From Phaeodactylum tricornutum CCAP 1055/1 (lineage: Eukaryota; Bacillariophyta; Bacillariophyceae; Surirellales; Neidiaceae): 64,000 nt of DNA. Under the pieces are notes generated by a model, which was not told the origin of the DNA, did no database searches, and saw only the letters and a list, made by a program, of their open reading frames with translations. The DNA is taken from positions 314,435 through 378,434 of the forward strand of contig NC_011680.1 of the NCBI RefSeq assembly GCF_000150955.2, written 5' to 3'. The translations under genes and the position numbers were made by a program. Each line of letters begins with the position of its first letter. The stretch's first letter is position 1. This document shows, one piece after another, positions 10,638 through 20,198 of this stretch.

Positions 10638-12929
10638 TCATTGATTCTTTTTTCCTTGGTCTATAATTTCATGGGAAACAGCCTCGCCACCACCTTCCGC
10701 TGGCCGAGATGCGTCGACAGGATAAAGCCAACGTTGGTAAAGGTAGATAAAAAAGACAACGTCGTCTCGAAAGCAGCTAATTCTTGCCATAGTCGGCATT
10801 CGTATAATGAAGGAAAAGAGATCGTCGATGAAAGTATTCAATGATTTGTAGACCAGCACACGCCAAGGCAGGTGAGCAACGCTCTTAAGTTTCCAATTCA
10901 GAAAAAGTTGCGGCGTCATCAGCACGAAGCCCAAGGCGTACACAGCCGATGAAGCCGACGTGATCAGCCAGGAGTACCAGCCTAAGTGTTCCTCAAAGAC
11001 GAGCGAATAAAGGGTGTATCCGACGACGAATGGTAAGAGAACCGTTCCAAGCGTCCGTGTAGCGATTCGGTCAGACTCAATTGTCAAAGCTGTGAGGTCC
11101 TGCTTGCGTGCCGCCGCCGAATGTTCCTTCTCTTTCCTGGCCATAGACGCTAGTTGCGATTCTAACCGAGTCGCACGGAGTTCAAAGCCAACCATACTCG
11201 GCAACCAGTTCCACCACGCAATATTGCGGTCGGGTGTTGTGCGGACGAAACGAAGACCGGCCGCTCGCTGGCATTTCCACAATGCAATAAGGCATCCACA
11301 GGCACTTGGAATTGTCATTAGAAGTGAACTGTCTTTGTCGATTAGAAAGAAAAGTATCACCGTTTGTCCGATCATATCAAGGAATAAGGAACGAACACTC
11401 AAACCTGTCAAATCTTCATTTTTGCTCCAGAAGTTGACCTCGCTCTTAAATGTCAAAAACTCGAACAACAAATGTAGGGCACTCGCTAGCATCGTTATTG
11501 CCAAAAGGGTCACGTTTGTCTCCGCAATAAGTCGCCGAACATCGTCAATATCGGACTGCTCAAAACCCAACTGCGTCTGCTGTTCAATCGCTTGCGAAAG
11601 GTGCATTAGCAAGCGCCAACGTGCTGGGCTCAATCCACCTGCCGTTGCCGTCGAGCTCGTTGTTGCCTGATGATGCATGTCGCTGCGATCGAAAGAAATG
11701 CGCAAAGGCAAGCTCGTCAAGGTTTCATTGATCGGAATATACTTTTCGGATGTTAGACCAATTTCGTCAACGTGTAGAGCCGGCGTGAAGGCAATTCCAG
11801 TTGGATCGTCCATGTTTTGCGGTACTTGTACTATTGGCATCCCTGATAGGCCCGCAAGATCGGCCGGATATACCTCTTCGTCGTTGACGTATTTAATTGA
11901 CACTTCAGGCTTCCAGTACGGGTAACCAGCGCCACGGGCCTTCAATTCTGAAACCTTTTCGTGCTTGGCAAATTCCTCGGGTTTTGAATATTTCATATCC
12001 CAGGGTGGTACCTCATCACCCCCCAGCACATATCTACGAAATAAGTAGACCAAATCATGATACAAGATCCGCCGGGGTTTCGTAATATGATCAGGGGAAT
12101 CATGTTTCACCATTCCAACTTCACCAAGTAGAAGGGAGTGCGACCGTGATGCGGACCGTATCGTATTGACGGCTTCTTCATAATTCGACGGAGGCCATGC
12201 ACCAACATCTGGATTGCGAAGAACGAGAACGTGCACGTAAAGGGTCGAGTTTGACTGTAAAGTAGACCAAATCGGTGACGACTTCCGTAGAAAAACTGTA
12301 CTACGTTCCAGCTTTCCCTGTTCGACTCCCTTTATCTCCTTTTCACCCGATTCTTCTGGTAGAATTGATGCTGAAATAAGCAAAGAAAGAATCTTTGCAG
12401 CAGCAGATTGGTAAATGGTAAGCAACACACTGGTTGATTCGATTCCTTGGCCGGCTGCTGTAATGGCAGCCATCAAACCGTCTTCGCTTTCGCTAGCAGT
12501 AAGTTCGGCTTGATCAAGCCAAGTAGAGGCGAACTTATATGAGATATCTTCACAAGCGTCGGATGTATCACAGTCCGTTGTGGTTAGCAAGAAAGACTTC
12601 GAGAAAGCTGGCGAGCTGAGCTTTTCGTCCCAAAGGAGAGCCACATCGGACGAGCCAAACGACGAATCTTCCGAGGACTCCGAAAACTCGGAACGCAAAT
12701 CTGTGAGGGAGAATTTTCTTCGCGTTGAAAGATAGACGCGCATGCGCATCTTGCCTTCTTGTGGTTTCCATAAAGGCCCGACAAAGTCGTCGGCAGGAAA
12801 GCTTGAGACATCAAGCATGGCTAAGGGAAACATGAGCCGATAGAGATTCATGGACGCGAACGAAATGTATAATGCCATTAATACGGAGGCCCCGCATGAC
12901 GCTGATAAGAAGGACTTGATGCCGCCCAT
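10638..12929 (-). CDS. CLPTM1: CLPTM1-like (cleft lip and palate transmembrane protein 1) family membrane protein
   Basis: 763 residues from the ATG at 12929, chosen because a membrane anchor follows directly; the frame is open 75 codons further upstream. The lumenal part has the family's folded domain ending in LRISFDR. The membrane half carries the strongest signatures: ETNVTLLAITMLASALHLLFEF as the first helix of the bundle, then FKSEVNFWSKNEDLTGLSVRS, and near the C-terminus SLNTFIDDLFSFIIRMPTM plus CFRDDVVFFIYLYQRWLYPVD. The last two blocks are close to invariant from animals to plants. Animal CLPTM1 retains unassembled receptors such as GABA-A in the ER, and the related CLPTM1L scrambles glucosaminyl-PI in the ER membrane, so an ER membrane role is likely here. 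The final residues (GKKNQ) are weakly like a dilysine ER signal. Confidence 0.9.
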   Translation of the reverse strand: MGGIKSFLSASCGASVLMALYISFASMNLYRLMFPLAMLDVSSFPADDFVGPLWKPQEGKMRMRVYLSTRRKFSLTDLRSEFSESSEDSSFGSSDVALLWDEKLSSPAFSKSFLLTTTDCDTSDACEDISYKFASTWLDQAELTASESEDGLMAAITAAGQGIESTSVLLTIYQSAAAKILSLLISASILPEESGEKEIKGVEQGKLERSTVFLRKSSPIWSTLQSNSTLYVHVLVLRNPDVGAWPPSNYEEAVNTIRSASRSHSLLLGEVGMVKHDSPDHITKPRRILYHDLVYLFRRYVLGGDEVPPWDMKYSKPEEFAKHEKVSELKARGAGYPYWKPEVSIKYVNDEEVYPADLAGLSGMPIVQVPQNMDDPTGIAFTPALHVDEIGLTSEKYIPINETLTSLPLRISFDRSDMHHQATTSSTATAGGLSPARWRLLMHLSQAIEQQTQLGFEQSDIDDVRRLIAETNVTLLAITMLASALHLLFEFLTFKSEVNFWSKNEDLTGLSVRSLFLDMIGQTVILFFLIDKDSSLLMTIPSACGCLIALWKCQRAAGLRFVRTTPDRNIAWWNWLPSMVGFELRATRLESQLASMARKEKEHSAAARKQDLTALTIESDRIATRTLGTVLLPFVVGYTLYSLVFEEHLGWYSWLITSASSAVYALGFVLMTPQLFLNWKLKSVAHLPWRVLVYKSLNTFIDDLFSFIIRMPTMARISCFRDDVVFFIYLYQRWLYPVDASRPAEGGGEAVSHEIIDQGKKNQ

Positions 12930-13281
12930 TTTGTTGACGACTGTATCGGAGTTGTGCGCGGCCTTCTTCAATCTACTTGCGCCGAAATTCCTATAGACTG
13001 GGGTTCGAACAATGCTTTTCAAAGTCAATAATAAGAAGTAACGGTAAAGAAACTTGTGTGAAGAAGCTTCCATTGCATTAATGTAACATAGGGTACTTGT
13101 CAACTTCATCGCTTCCACGTGGAAAAGAACAAGCCGCTCATGGACAGACAGCAATTACGCCGCTACTACTTGACATGCGCTTTCACAATAGGAGGGCCAT
13201 CGGAAGACTTGTCTATCGGATTTTTACAAGTGTGGCGTCATTCCCTGGTTGGTAAAACAATTGTCTATAAAAATTTAACTC
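12930..13281. other. Intergenic / 5' leader of CLPTM1
   Basis: 352 bp between two minus-strand genes. The CLPTM1 frame stays open through 13154, so some of this may be coding. No separate gene is seen. Confidence 0.4.
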
Positions 13282-14931
13282 TCACTGTTGGAACTTGGAC
13301 AGTAGTACATCCTCTACCGACAAGCACTTGACAACCTGCTTCTTGGAAATAGGCGACTTAAAAAGTGGGTGGTGGCAAAGTTCAGGAACGTGCACTTCCA
13401 CTAAGTAGTGACATGTAGAATCCTCATTGACCGAGACAGAATATTCAGCACCACAGTAGTATCGAACGGAAGATGCTCTGTGAACCCCAATAGCTCCCGC
13501 AGTCCCTGCAACGATCGCGGCATCTTTCACATCTTTGTCATCGTCACACATATCCCCACCACTGTATTCAACTTTGAAATAAGCACCGTTGCCGCCACCT
13601 TTCGCACCTTTTGTCGCATTGACCACATACGTGTGTTCTTCTTCTGCCGGAAATTCAATATCTTTATAAACGCCAAGATTGTACTCGTCATCAATGATCT
13701 TTTTTGGCACACGAGGCTTGGAATCTTTGCTTGTTGTGTATCCCAATTGTTCGTGGTATTGACGGATTCTACTATTGTGACAAAGCTCGTAAGTCCACCA
13801 TCCTCCATTCCCTGTTCGTAGGCACCGCCGCCCCAAAGTACGGTCCAAGATCCCTCGAATTGATTCGTTTCCGTAAGAACCAGCCATCGTCTCTTTCGAA
13901 GTACCGTCTGACTCATCATGTTTCTTGCCGCACAAGAGAGGTGTGCAAATGGTTAAGTTGTATGTGCAAACACTGATCGAATCTTCTTCCACGTTCATGA
14001 CGCTAGCTATATTTGACTCGAGCGGTTTCTGTTCCCTGTGAATTAACCCTTGCTGTCGCTCCAATATGCGGGGAGAACAACATTGCAAGTTCACATAGGT
14101 CCGGCGTGCCTCGCCCGTCTCTGGACATTTGCTTCCGTCACGGTATACCTCGGTCACACGAGAAAATTCCGGTTCATCTTCGGCCATGTCGTTGATGGAT
14201 GAGTCTTCGAAATCAACATAGACCTCTCTTTGTTGAAAAATTCCTAGAGTTGCGTAGTCGGATACCGTAAGCTCACCAGTATTGGCATTTAGCGCCACAT
14301 GAAACTGGGTCACGGATTGTTCGTAGCACCATTCGTACGACCACCATCCCTGGTGTATCTGTCCACAGACTCCCGTGAGCTCCCTCAGGCGTCGTAATGT
14401 CTCGTCCGTCAGAAATTTGTCATCTGACAGCGCCCATTGCTCTTCGCGCTGGTCATTTATGAGAGAATCACCATGAAATCTATCAGATTCAAGCGTCGCA
14501 TCTTTTGGCATGTCATTATCGACAGAAAGACGGGAAGGAGGCAACAGAGAATATTCAGAATCTGATTTGTTGGACTGAGGGGGATCAAATATGCTATCAA
14601 TCAAATTCTTAGGACTGAGCTCTCCTTCGTGATAGGTTCGACACGCGTACAGCTGCCCGTCTGCATCTCGGACTTGCATGTATACGGGCTTCTCTATGGG
14701 TGCTTCATCGGACGTATCCGGCAGACGTAGTGGAAGCAAACCGATACGCGATCGTGACGCTCTACTGAAACCACCGTACGGAGAGCCGTAAACCGAATGA
14801 GGATCGAGAATGCTGTGGTCGTACTCTTCGTACGAAGCGCCGAGCACTTCCGAACAGGATGATGGAAGAGCAGCCCAGCAAAATAGCAATATCTTCCGAT
14901 ACGAATCCAAAACCTTTGGTCTGTGGGTCAT
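13282..14931 (-). CDS. ER lectin with two MRH domains (erlectin/OS-9 type, ERAD)
   Basis: 549 residues starting with a hydrophobic leader (ILLFCWAALPSSCS). Two mannose-6-phosphate-receptor-homology domains are visible. The first begins CGQIHQGWWSYEWCYEQ (near residue 190) and has DGSKCPETGEARRTYVNLQCC. The second begins CLRTGNGGWWTYELC (near 365) and ends RASSVRYYCGAEYS plus CHYLVEVHVPELC. The WW, the Q/E-R-Y-type residues and the paired cysteines are the sugar-binding and disulphide core of OS-9, erlectin and glucosidase II beta. Two MRH domains in one chain is the erlectin (XTP3-B) arrangement; OS-9 has one. Such lectins read trimmed N-glycans on misfolded proteins and pass them to the Hrd1 ERAD complex. 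There is no C-terminal KDEL. An acidic, poorly conserved linker lies between the leader and the first domain. Confidence 0.85.
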   Translation of the reverse strand: MTHRPKVLDSYRKILLFCWAALPSSCSEVLGASYEEYDHSILDPHSVYGSPYGGFSRASRSRIGLLPLRLPDTSDEAPIEKPVYMQVRDADGQLYACRTYHEGELSPKNLIDSIFDPPQSNKSDSEYSLLPPSRLSVDNDMPKDATLESDRFHGDSLINDQREEQWALSDDKFLTDETLRRLRELTGVCGQIHQGWWSYEWCYEQSVTQFHVALNANTGELTVSDYATLGIFQQREVYVDFEDSSINDMAEDEPEFSRVTEVYRDGSKCPETGEARRTYVNLQCCSPRILERQQGLIHREQKPLESNIASVMNVEEDSISVCTYNLTICTPLLCGKKHDESDGTSKETMAGSYGNESIRGILDRTLGRRCLRTGNGGWWTYELCHNSRIRQYHEQLGYTTSKDSKPRVPKKIIDDEYNLGVYKDIEFPAEEEHTYVVNATKGAKGGGNGAYFKVEYSGGDMCDDDKDVKDAAIVAGTAGAIGVHRASSVRYYCGAEYSVSVNEDSTCHYLVEVHVPELCHHPLFKSPISKKQVVKCLSVEDVLLSKFQQ

Positions 14932-15319
14932 CGATGCGAGGAGATTGTTTGCAAGTATGAATGATCTTAGCCTCTAATGAAAGAGAAAATTGACGATTGC
15001 CACAAAAATGGAACCGTCTATGACCTACCTTTCAAACTCACAGTCAAACCCAGGACAGATTTTATTACGAAGGGAGTGAACGTTGAGAAGCACGGTCGGC
15101 AATCACTGCTTCACTGTCAGCCTGCGTTGAAATCGACTACGACTGCACGGTCACAGTTTGTTCAAACGCGTGACTGGATGCGGACTATTTTGACCCAATC
15201 AGGAAGGATGTCATCCAAAATATTACGCAGGGAACGGCCATCAATATTCTAGTTTCAAATGGAGTCAGGCTATCCAAAGCCCTTGGCTCTATAGCAATCA
15301 AAAAAGTCATCTTGTATAG
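14932..15319. other. Intergenic, upstream of the MRH lectin gene
   Basis: 388 bp with no gene. It contains one exact TCACAGTCA (15038-15046) and two related words, TCACTGTCAG (15111-15120) and TCACAGTTTG (15151-15160), all within 230 bp of the lectin start. Confidence 0.5.
15038..15046 (-). promoter_or_regulatory. TGACTGTGA motif copy
   Basis: Exact 9-mer, about 110 bp upstream of the MRH lectin ATG. One of nine copies in gene flanks of this window; proposed as a regulatory site by recurrence only. Confidence 0.4.
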
Positions 15320-16009
15320 TTAGACGCTAGATCGGCGGCTCATTTTATCGTGCTCCAGAAGTCTTCGACTGAATCCCTTGAACAACGATCGGAATTTACT
15401 CTTCTTCCGCGTCAACACGTCGGAGCAAACTGTATCGGCATCTGTTGCTATATCTTCCGGTTTGTTGTTGGAGTCCAACGCAATATCTGACAGGGGCGCA
15501 GAAGCTTGCAGTTCATTATATGTATATGCATACGATTTCTCAGAGTCTCGCAGGGCAATGAGGCAAGCTGTCTCTCGAGCGTTGTCGACCACACTTCGGT
15601 AGGCATTTGCAATAATATCGGGATCGCTAACGCTCCTGTTATATTGTCGGTCCTGTTCTTCAAGAACAGCATTCAGTGCATTAAATTTATTGGCTCGTCT
15701 CTGCAGAAACCCTGCTTTTAATTTGTGTTCGAGACCACGGAATGAATGATCCTCTCCTTCTATAAACTGCCCAGACTTCATCATCCGAACGAGCAAGGAA
15801 TTTCGAGACTTTATGGTGTCGTATTCATCCTGGCTGTACCAAATGTTTTCCCTTTCTTCTTCTTCTAATCTATCGAATTCGATAATGACTCTGTCAGCAA
15901 TAAAGTCAACATTGCATCGTCGTTTCCGACCTTCGTTCACGCGCCTCGCTTTTCCGTCTCTGACGCTAACAGAGGATCTCTTCACATCATCTAGCAAAGC
16001 TACAGGCAT
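15320..16009 (-). CDS. Diatom 'RGLE' family protein of unknown function
   Basis: 229 residues, soluble, no leader. The middle has the order VIIEFDRLEEEERENIWYSQ, then EYDTIKSRNSLLVRMMKSG, then FRGLEHKLKAGFLQRR, then ALNAVLEEQDRQ, then PDIIANAYRSVVDNARETA. I recognise this pattern (an aromatic start, RGLE, a run of basic residues, a VL-EQ-RQ block and a final A-rich helix) from many paralogous diatom proteins with no assigned function; this recognition is from memory. The C-terminal 30 residues are basic (SKFRSLFKGFSRRLLEHDK). A helical, possibly regulatory protein is all that can be inferred. Confidence 0.65.
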   Translation of the reverse strand: MPVALLDDVKRSSVSVRDGKARRVNEGRKRRCNVDFIADRVIIEFDRLEEEERENIWYSQDEYDTIKSRNSLLVRMMKSGQFIEGEDHSFRGLEHKLKAGFLQRRANKFNALNAVLEEQDRQYNRSVSDPDIIANAYRSVVDNARETACLIALRDSEKSYAYTYNELQASAPLSDIALDSNNKPEDIATDADTVCSDVLTRKKSKFRSLFKGFSRRLLEHDKMSRRSSV

Positions 16010-16681
16010 AGCAATATTAACACAATTTTCCCAGAAGCTTCGAACTTTTTGCTTTGACTATTTCAACACCCCTCTCACTTCGTCAACACACATTCGAGCG
16101 TGGGAAAAAAGTGTTTCCTCCTCTATCCGACCCTCGGGGATTGTGGTCATTATTTGGTCACTCTTACTGGAAGGACCATAATTAGTCTTTCAATTTGATA
16201 AAAACCTGAAATGACATAATTGTTAACTGTAAATATAAACAAAAGATCTCTCTCCTCTTTTATCAGGCTGCCCATCTGAACTGATGTGAGTACTTTTACT
16301 CTCCCCTTTACATTAGCCAGAACAGACGATATATCCCCATATCTTTCCGGATTGGCTGTGGCTCACAATGACTTTTCGATATTCTCTTTACGGTTGGCAT
16401 CAGATAAACTTTACCTTATGCGTTCGTGTGATAGCGAGCGGCATCTTCACATTGAAAGAGGTTTTGTAACGGGATCTGATACGAGCGTGTTTAAACCACC
16501 GTCAACTAACCATCATGTCTTCAAGATAGACCACAAAAGGAACATTTATCCCTTTCTGTTCACTTTGCTTCCTGTGCGACGTTTTATGCACTTCAGCGTG
16601 CCTTCGCGGCTTGTATACTCTTCTTTCAATTACGATCCATAGTGGCTAAGTATATCCTGGGTGACGCGAGCAATGTCTTCG
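16010..16681. other. Intergenic, no gene seen
   Basis: 672 bp between two minus-strand genes, holding the promoter of the RGLE-family gene and the 3' flank of the LON-domain gene. A 118-codon plus-strand open frame (16286-16642) has no recognisable content. Confidence 0.45.
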
Positions 16682-17596
16682 CTACTCTTTCCAGACGGAC
16701 GGTGAAACATCCAGACTTGCTTTCTCCCCAGTGGGATCGAAGCGGTCTCGGGTCGAAGTGGTCGACAAAGCTTGGTGTCGTAGGAGAGAAGATGACTCGT
16801 CCAACTTTTTGGAAGTACATGCGAAGGAGAGCAGTTCTTGACGAAAGGTCGATGGTAAAATTTGTTTTGATGCTTTCTCAGCAAAACGCTGGAGAAGATC
16901 AAGATCGACAGAGTCGTTATTCCAAAACGTTATGTTTTCTTCACAGTTCTCAATACTTTCTTCATCGCGCAATTCAAGAGACTGATAGAGGTCCACACCC
17001 CTGATATCTTTCTTCGAAAATTCAATCACCGCTGGCTTCAGCTGCGTGTCTGTAATATCAAACAAAGGCACAGCCTCTACCATAATGTATGGAAGCGACT
17101 TCGTTTCGTCACCGAAACCAGAGTGCAAAACTCTTTTTACTTGAAATCCGTGTATACCACTACCGAGCAATCGAATTCTTCGGCGAAGCTCTCCGCCCAG
17201 GGTCGGTACCATGCATTCGTCAACGTTATGGACGAAAAAGGTGAGCCCGATGTCTCCTGAACGAATTATAGGCACGATTGGTCCCAACCCGGCTTTGACC
17301 ATTTGCGCTTTGTCCGAACAAAAGATTGCCCCAAACATGCGCTTGTCTTCTGCTTGACGAAGAATGTGTTCCGACATGAGAAGATACCGTTCTTCGTAAA
17401 GATTGAGCTTGAGCGACTCGGTTGGAAGCTTGACTGCTTTTCGCAGAGGAAATATGGGCAGAATAAATGTTTGGTCGATATTTTCCGCCGTTGCAGGGCT
17501 TTCAAGTCGAAATCGAGGAGCGCGAGAGGGAAGGAAAAAGGCACTTGAGACCCTAGCAATCAACAGAGCGCAAGTAATGGAAAAGCCATACTGCAT
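16682..17596 (-). CDS. Plastid-targeted stand-alone LON substrate-binding domain protein
   Basis: 304 residues from the ATG at 17596. The leader MQYGFSITCALLIARVSSA is followed directly by FFLPSRAPRFRLES: a signal peptide, then phenylalanine at +1 and a basic stretch, the diatom bipartite plastid leader (ASAFAP-type). From about residue 40, TFILPIFPLRKAVKLPTESLKL matches the start of the Lon N-terminal substrate-recognition domain. EERYLLMSEHIL, FGAIFC, GELRRRIRLLGSG and GFQVKRVL fit its later strands. There is no AAA+ or protease domain. Small LON-domain proteins of this kind exist in cyanobacteria and plant plastids, where they are thought to bind proteins without cutting them. The C-terminal 90 residues have a helical part (LLQRFAEKASKQILP) and a low-complexity end. 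Confidence 0.75.
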   Translation of the reverse strand: MQYGFSITCALLIARVSSAFFLPSRAPRFRLESPATAENIDQTFILPIFPLRKAVKLPTESLKLNLYEERYLLMSEHILRQAEDKRMFGAIFCSDKAQMVKAGLGPIVPIIRSGDIGLTFFVHNVDECMVPTLGGELRRRIRLLGSGIHGFQVKRVLHSGFGDETKSLPYIMVEAVPLFDITDTQLKPAVIEFSKKDIRGVDLYQSLELRDEESIENCEENITFWNNDSVDLDLLQRFAEKASKQILPSTFRQELLSFACTSKKLDESSSLLRHQALSTTSTRDRFDPTGEKASLDVSPSVWKE

Positions 17597-18044
17597 GTTT
17601 CTATATCGACAGCTCTCGAGCAAAATGTGAAAAAGCCTGCTATATCATTTCTTATTTCACCTCTTACTGTCAACTAGTAATGTATAACCTGGGAAGTCCG
17701 GAGTTTATTGCGAGACGTGATAGAGCCGAGGTTCTATGTCGGCCCTGCCCTTCCGTATGATGGAATAGTTGTTGTGCATGGACTTGACGTGAAAACAAAT
17801 CACAAAATATATGTGCCGTAGCAGACCAATCCTTCGTAACGTACGCAGGGCATACCTTTGAAGTGGGTTTTTACTGGTACTGTCGGTATTTTCCTCTGAA
17901 AGTCGCAGTCAGTACGACGCAGACGAAGAATGCGACTTTCACCAAAACGGCCAATCGTACCCAATTTTCCAACTGTAAATCATTCCAGGAAGCTTGCAAC
18001 TTCTGAGTTTACATTGGACTGTGAATTGTTACTACAATTTTATC
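17597..18044. other. Intergenic, divergent promoter region
   Basis: 448 bp between the LON-domain gene (minus) and the YccV/TPR gene (plus). TTACTGTCAA occurs at 17664-17673 and GGACTGTGAATTG near 18017, relatives of the recurrent 9-mer. No gene seen. Confidence 0.45.
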
Positions 18045-20198
18045 ATGTACAGACTACACCTGAGCTCGATAGAGCGCTCCAAAAAATTGTACGTACGATG
18101 CCTATCCTCGACATCGGCTTCCTCTCAGAAAAGCCGAGTTTCACGGACTCTTTATCGTCAGCTTTTGCGCTGGTGCCAGGCAACGGATCACGCAATTCCA
18201 TTATTTAATTTAATACCACCGATTCATATGGAAACACCCGAGCAGATTGACTCGTATCGGATGGAATTGCTGGCGCACAAAACCGGAACGCTGGACGACC
18301 CGGCAGTCAAGCGAGCACGGACCCTTTTGCCTCCGAAAAGTGAGTTCACCTCCGAACAGCTGACAGTTCCTATTCACAACTCGAAAGATTTGCTGAATTT
18401 TTTCCGCGCTATCTATCGATTAAACAGTGAACAAACGACGTCTATGTTTCAAAAGCAGCGTGTTTCAGTAGCCTTTGAAGCCCTGAAATCATTGACTGAG
18501 CTAAATGGCGGACTCTCAACGTTGGTTGAGGATAGGGGGCGCCATACAAATCGGGAGAACGTGCGGTTTCGTATAGGTCAGGTAGTCCAGCATCAGCACG
18601 AACGATGGCGTGGAGTTGTAGCGGCATGGGAGCGTCCTAAGGAACACCCCGGTAAGTTCTCCTCCTCACCCACGTCACTCACGCAGAAAGACTATACAGA
18701 TGATACCCACGTTCGATACGATGTTATTTTGGACGCGGGAGATGCACATAGCATGGCAATCAAAAACGATTGGACATCTGCAGCCCAAGCTGATTTACTG
18801 CCTGTGTCGGACAAAACTTTGTTGCGGATACGGAGCAATACCATTGCAACGCATTTTGATCGCTTTGATGCAGCCTCAGACACTTTTATTCCGGGTCCCT
18901 TGATGGCATTCGAGTACCCTGCAGATTTGATTGATGCATCAACCCCTATGGCACCTTCAGATGTTCAAATGTGCGAAAAGATTGTTGCTGGAGTGAAAGA
19001 CTTTGCATCTAGGCTACAGCGCTTTATACTGGATGAAACGACGAGTCCATCCGAACGGGGCATGTCACTATTATCCAATGTACAGACGCGGCTACAGCAT
19101 CTTGCAACTGGGGAACATACTATTCCGTTGAGTCTTCGTCTGGGACCGACAAAAGTAACGCCGTCGAAAGAGGCTGCTACCTATTTGCGCGAGCTTCTCA
19201 ATCTACAACTTGAAGTGTTTGATGTCAATTTACAGCGCAAGTTGAGTATAGAATCCAAAGGCAAGTTGCAATACTCAATCGGTGACGTAGTTGAACATAA
19301 AAAATACGGATTTCGTGGAGTTATCGTTGCCTGGGATGCAACCCCAAAGGTGGATGTCACCATGTGGGACGGGCTTCAGGATATTGATGATCCCATGCAG
19401 CTTCCGTTTTATCACGTGATTCCAGACCAAGGAGATTGCATCCGAGCTTTTGGAGGCGAACGTCCATTACGATACGTTTGCGAAGAGAATCTGCAGCCTT
19501 GCGCAGAAAATCGAAGTTTTATTGCTGTTGATCTGGAACCAGAATGGAAGCTTAATGCCTCTGCAAGCTCCTATGCAGCGCCGTCCGATGTTCGCTTTAA
19601 ATACGGCGAGGATATGGACGATGACGGAGTCACAGAACGTTGTATGAACCATATACAAGACGAGATGAACAGTGTTCAGCTCATGGCACGGGAAGGAAAA
19701 TCGGGAGATTCTGTGGCTGAACATTTGTCGCAGACGAACTTGCTTCGCTTACTCAAAATCGTTGACAATCTCAGTGACTCGGTTGCCATCCAAGAGACTA
19801 TCAAGGAAATGCGAAAGGCTCATGTAAGAAAGGACGTGCGATGGCGTCTGGAGACTGGAGTGTCATCGCTAATGAGTGGCAAGGCAAACAACGCGTTGGA
19901 AATTTATCAAAGTGTTGTCAACGAAGACGCAAACTATGCCGAAGGTTGGAACAAGATTGGAACTTGTGAATTCATGATCGGAAAAACAGAAGAAGCGTTG
20001 ATCTCAACCAACAAGGCTCTTGAACAGGATCCGTTGAATTTCCAAGCACTTAATGGCCTTGGTCTTATATATTTTGGGAAAAATCAATTCGCCAAAGCTA
20101 TTGACTGCTTCAGGAAGAGTATAGTGATAGACCCCTGGTCGCCAGTGTCCTCCAAGCTTTCCGTCTGCCACGATCTACTCGATAATACTGATCCGTGA
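18045..20198 (+). CDS. Protein with two YccV/HspQ-like domains and a C-terminal TPR
   Basis: 717 residues from the ATG at 18045, whose N-terminus is basic and serine-rich and could be an organelle presequence. The first YccV-like (hemimethylated-DNA-binding/HspQ) domain covers about 172-248: FRIGQVVQHQHERWRGVVAAW and then VRYDVILDAGD. The second covers about 408-485: YSIGDVVEHKKYGFRGVIVAWD, then FYHVIPDQGD and YVCEENLQPC. In both, the G-V-V-H-x-x-x-x-x-R-G-V-I/V-A-W core is intact. At about 598-705 there are three TPR units: NALEIYQSVVNEDANYAEGW, then EALISTNKALEQDPLNFQAL, then KAIDCFRKSIVIDP. In bacteria HspQ is a Lon/Clp adaptor, and in plant plastids a YccV-containing protein (ClpF) works with ClpS, so a proteolysis adaptor role is possible. 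The combination of two copies plus TPR is not one I know. Confidence 0.82.
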   Translation: MYRLHLSSIERSKKLYVRCLSSTSASSQKSRVSRTLYRQLLRWCQATDHAIPLFNLIPPIHMETPEQIDSYRMELLAHKTGTLDDPAVKRARTLLPPKSEFTSEQLTVPIHNSKDLLNFFRAIYRLNSEQTTSMFQKQRVSVAFEALKSLTELNGGLSTLVEDRGRHTNRENVRFRIGQVVQHQHERWRGVVAAWERPKEHPGKFSSSPTSLTQKDYTDDTHVRYDVILDAGDAHSMAIKNDWTSAAQADLLPVSDKTLLRIRSNTIATHFDRFDAASDTFIPGPLMAFEYPADLIDASTPMAPSDVQMCEKIVAGVKDFASRLQRFILDETTSPSERGMSLLSNVQTRLQHLATGEHTIPLSLRLGPTKVTPSKEAATYLRELLNLQLEVFDVNLQRKLSIESKGKLQYSIGDVVEHKKYGFRGVIVAWDATPKVDVTMWDGLQDIDDPMQLPFYHVIPDQGDCIRAFGGERPLRYVCEENLQPCAENRSFIAVDLEPEWKLNASASSYAAPSDVRFKYGEDMDDDGVTERCMNHIQDEMNSVQLMAREGKSGDSVAEHLSQTNLLRLLKIVDNLSDSVAIQETIKEMRKAHVRKDVRWRLETGVSSLMSGKANNALEIYQSVVNEDANYAEGWNKIGTCEFMIGKTEEALISTNKALEQDPLNFQALNGLGLIYFGKNQFAKAIDCFRKSIVIDPWSPVSSKLSVCHDLLDNTDP

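Noticed and set aside
10387-10644. 85-codon plus-strand frame between MFS and CLPTM1
   Set aside because: No recognisable content and it ends within the CLPTM1 stop region.
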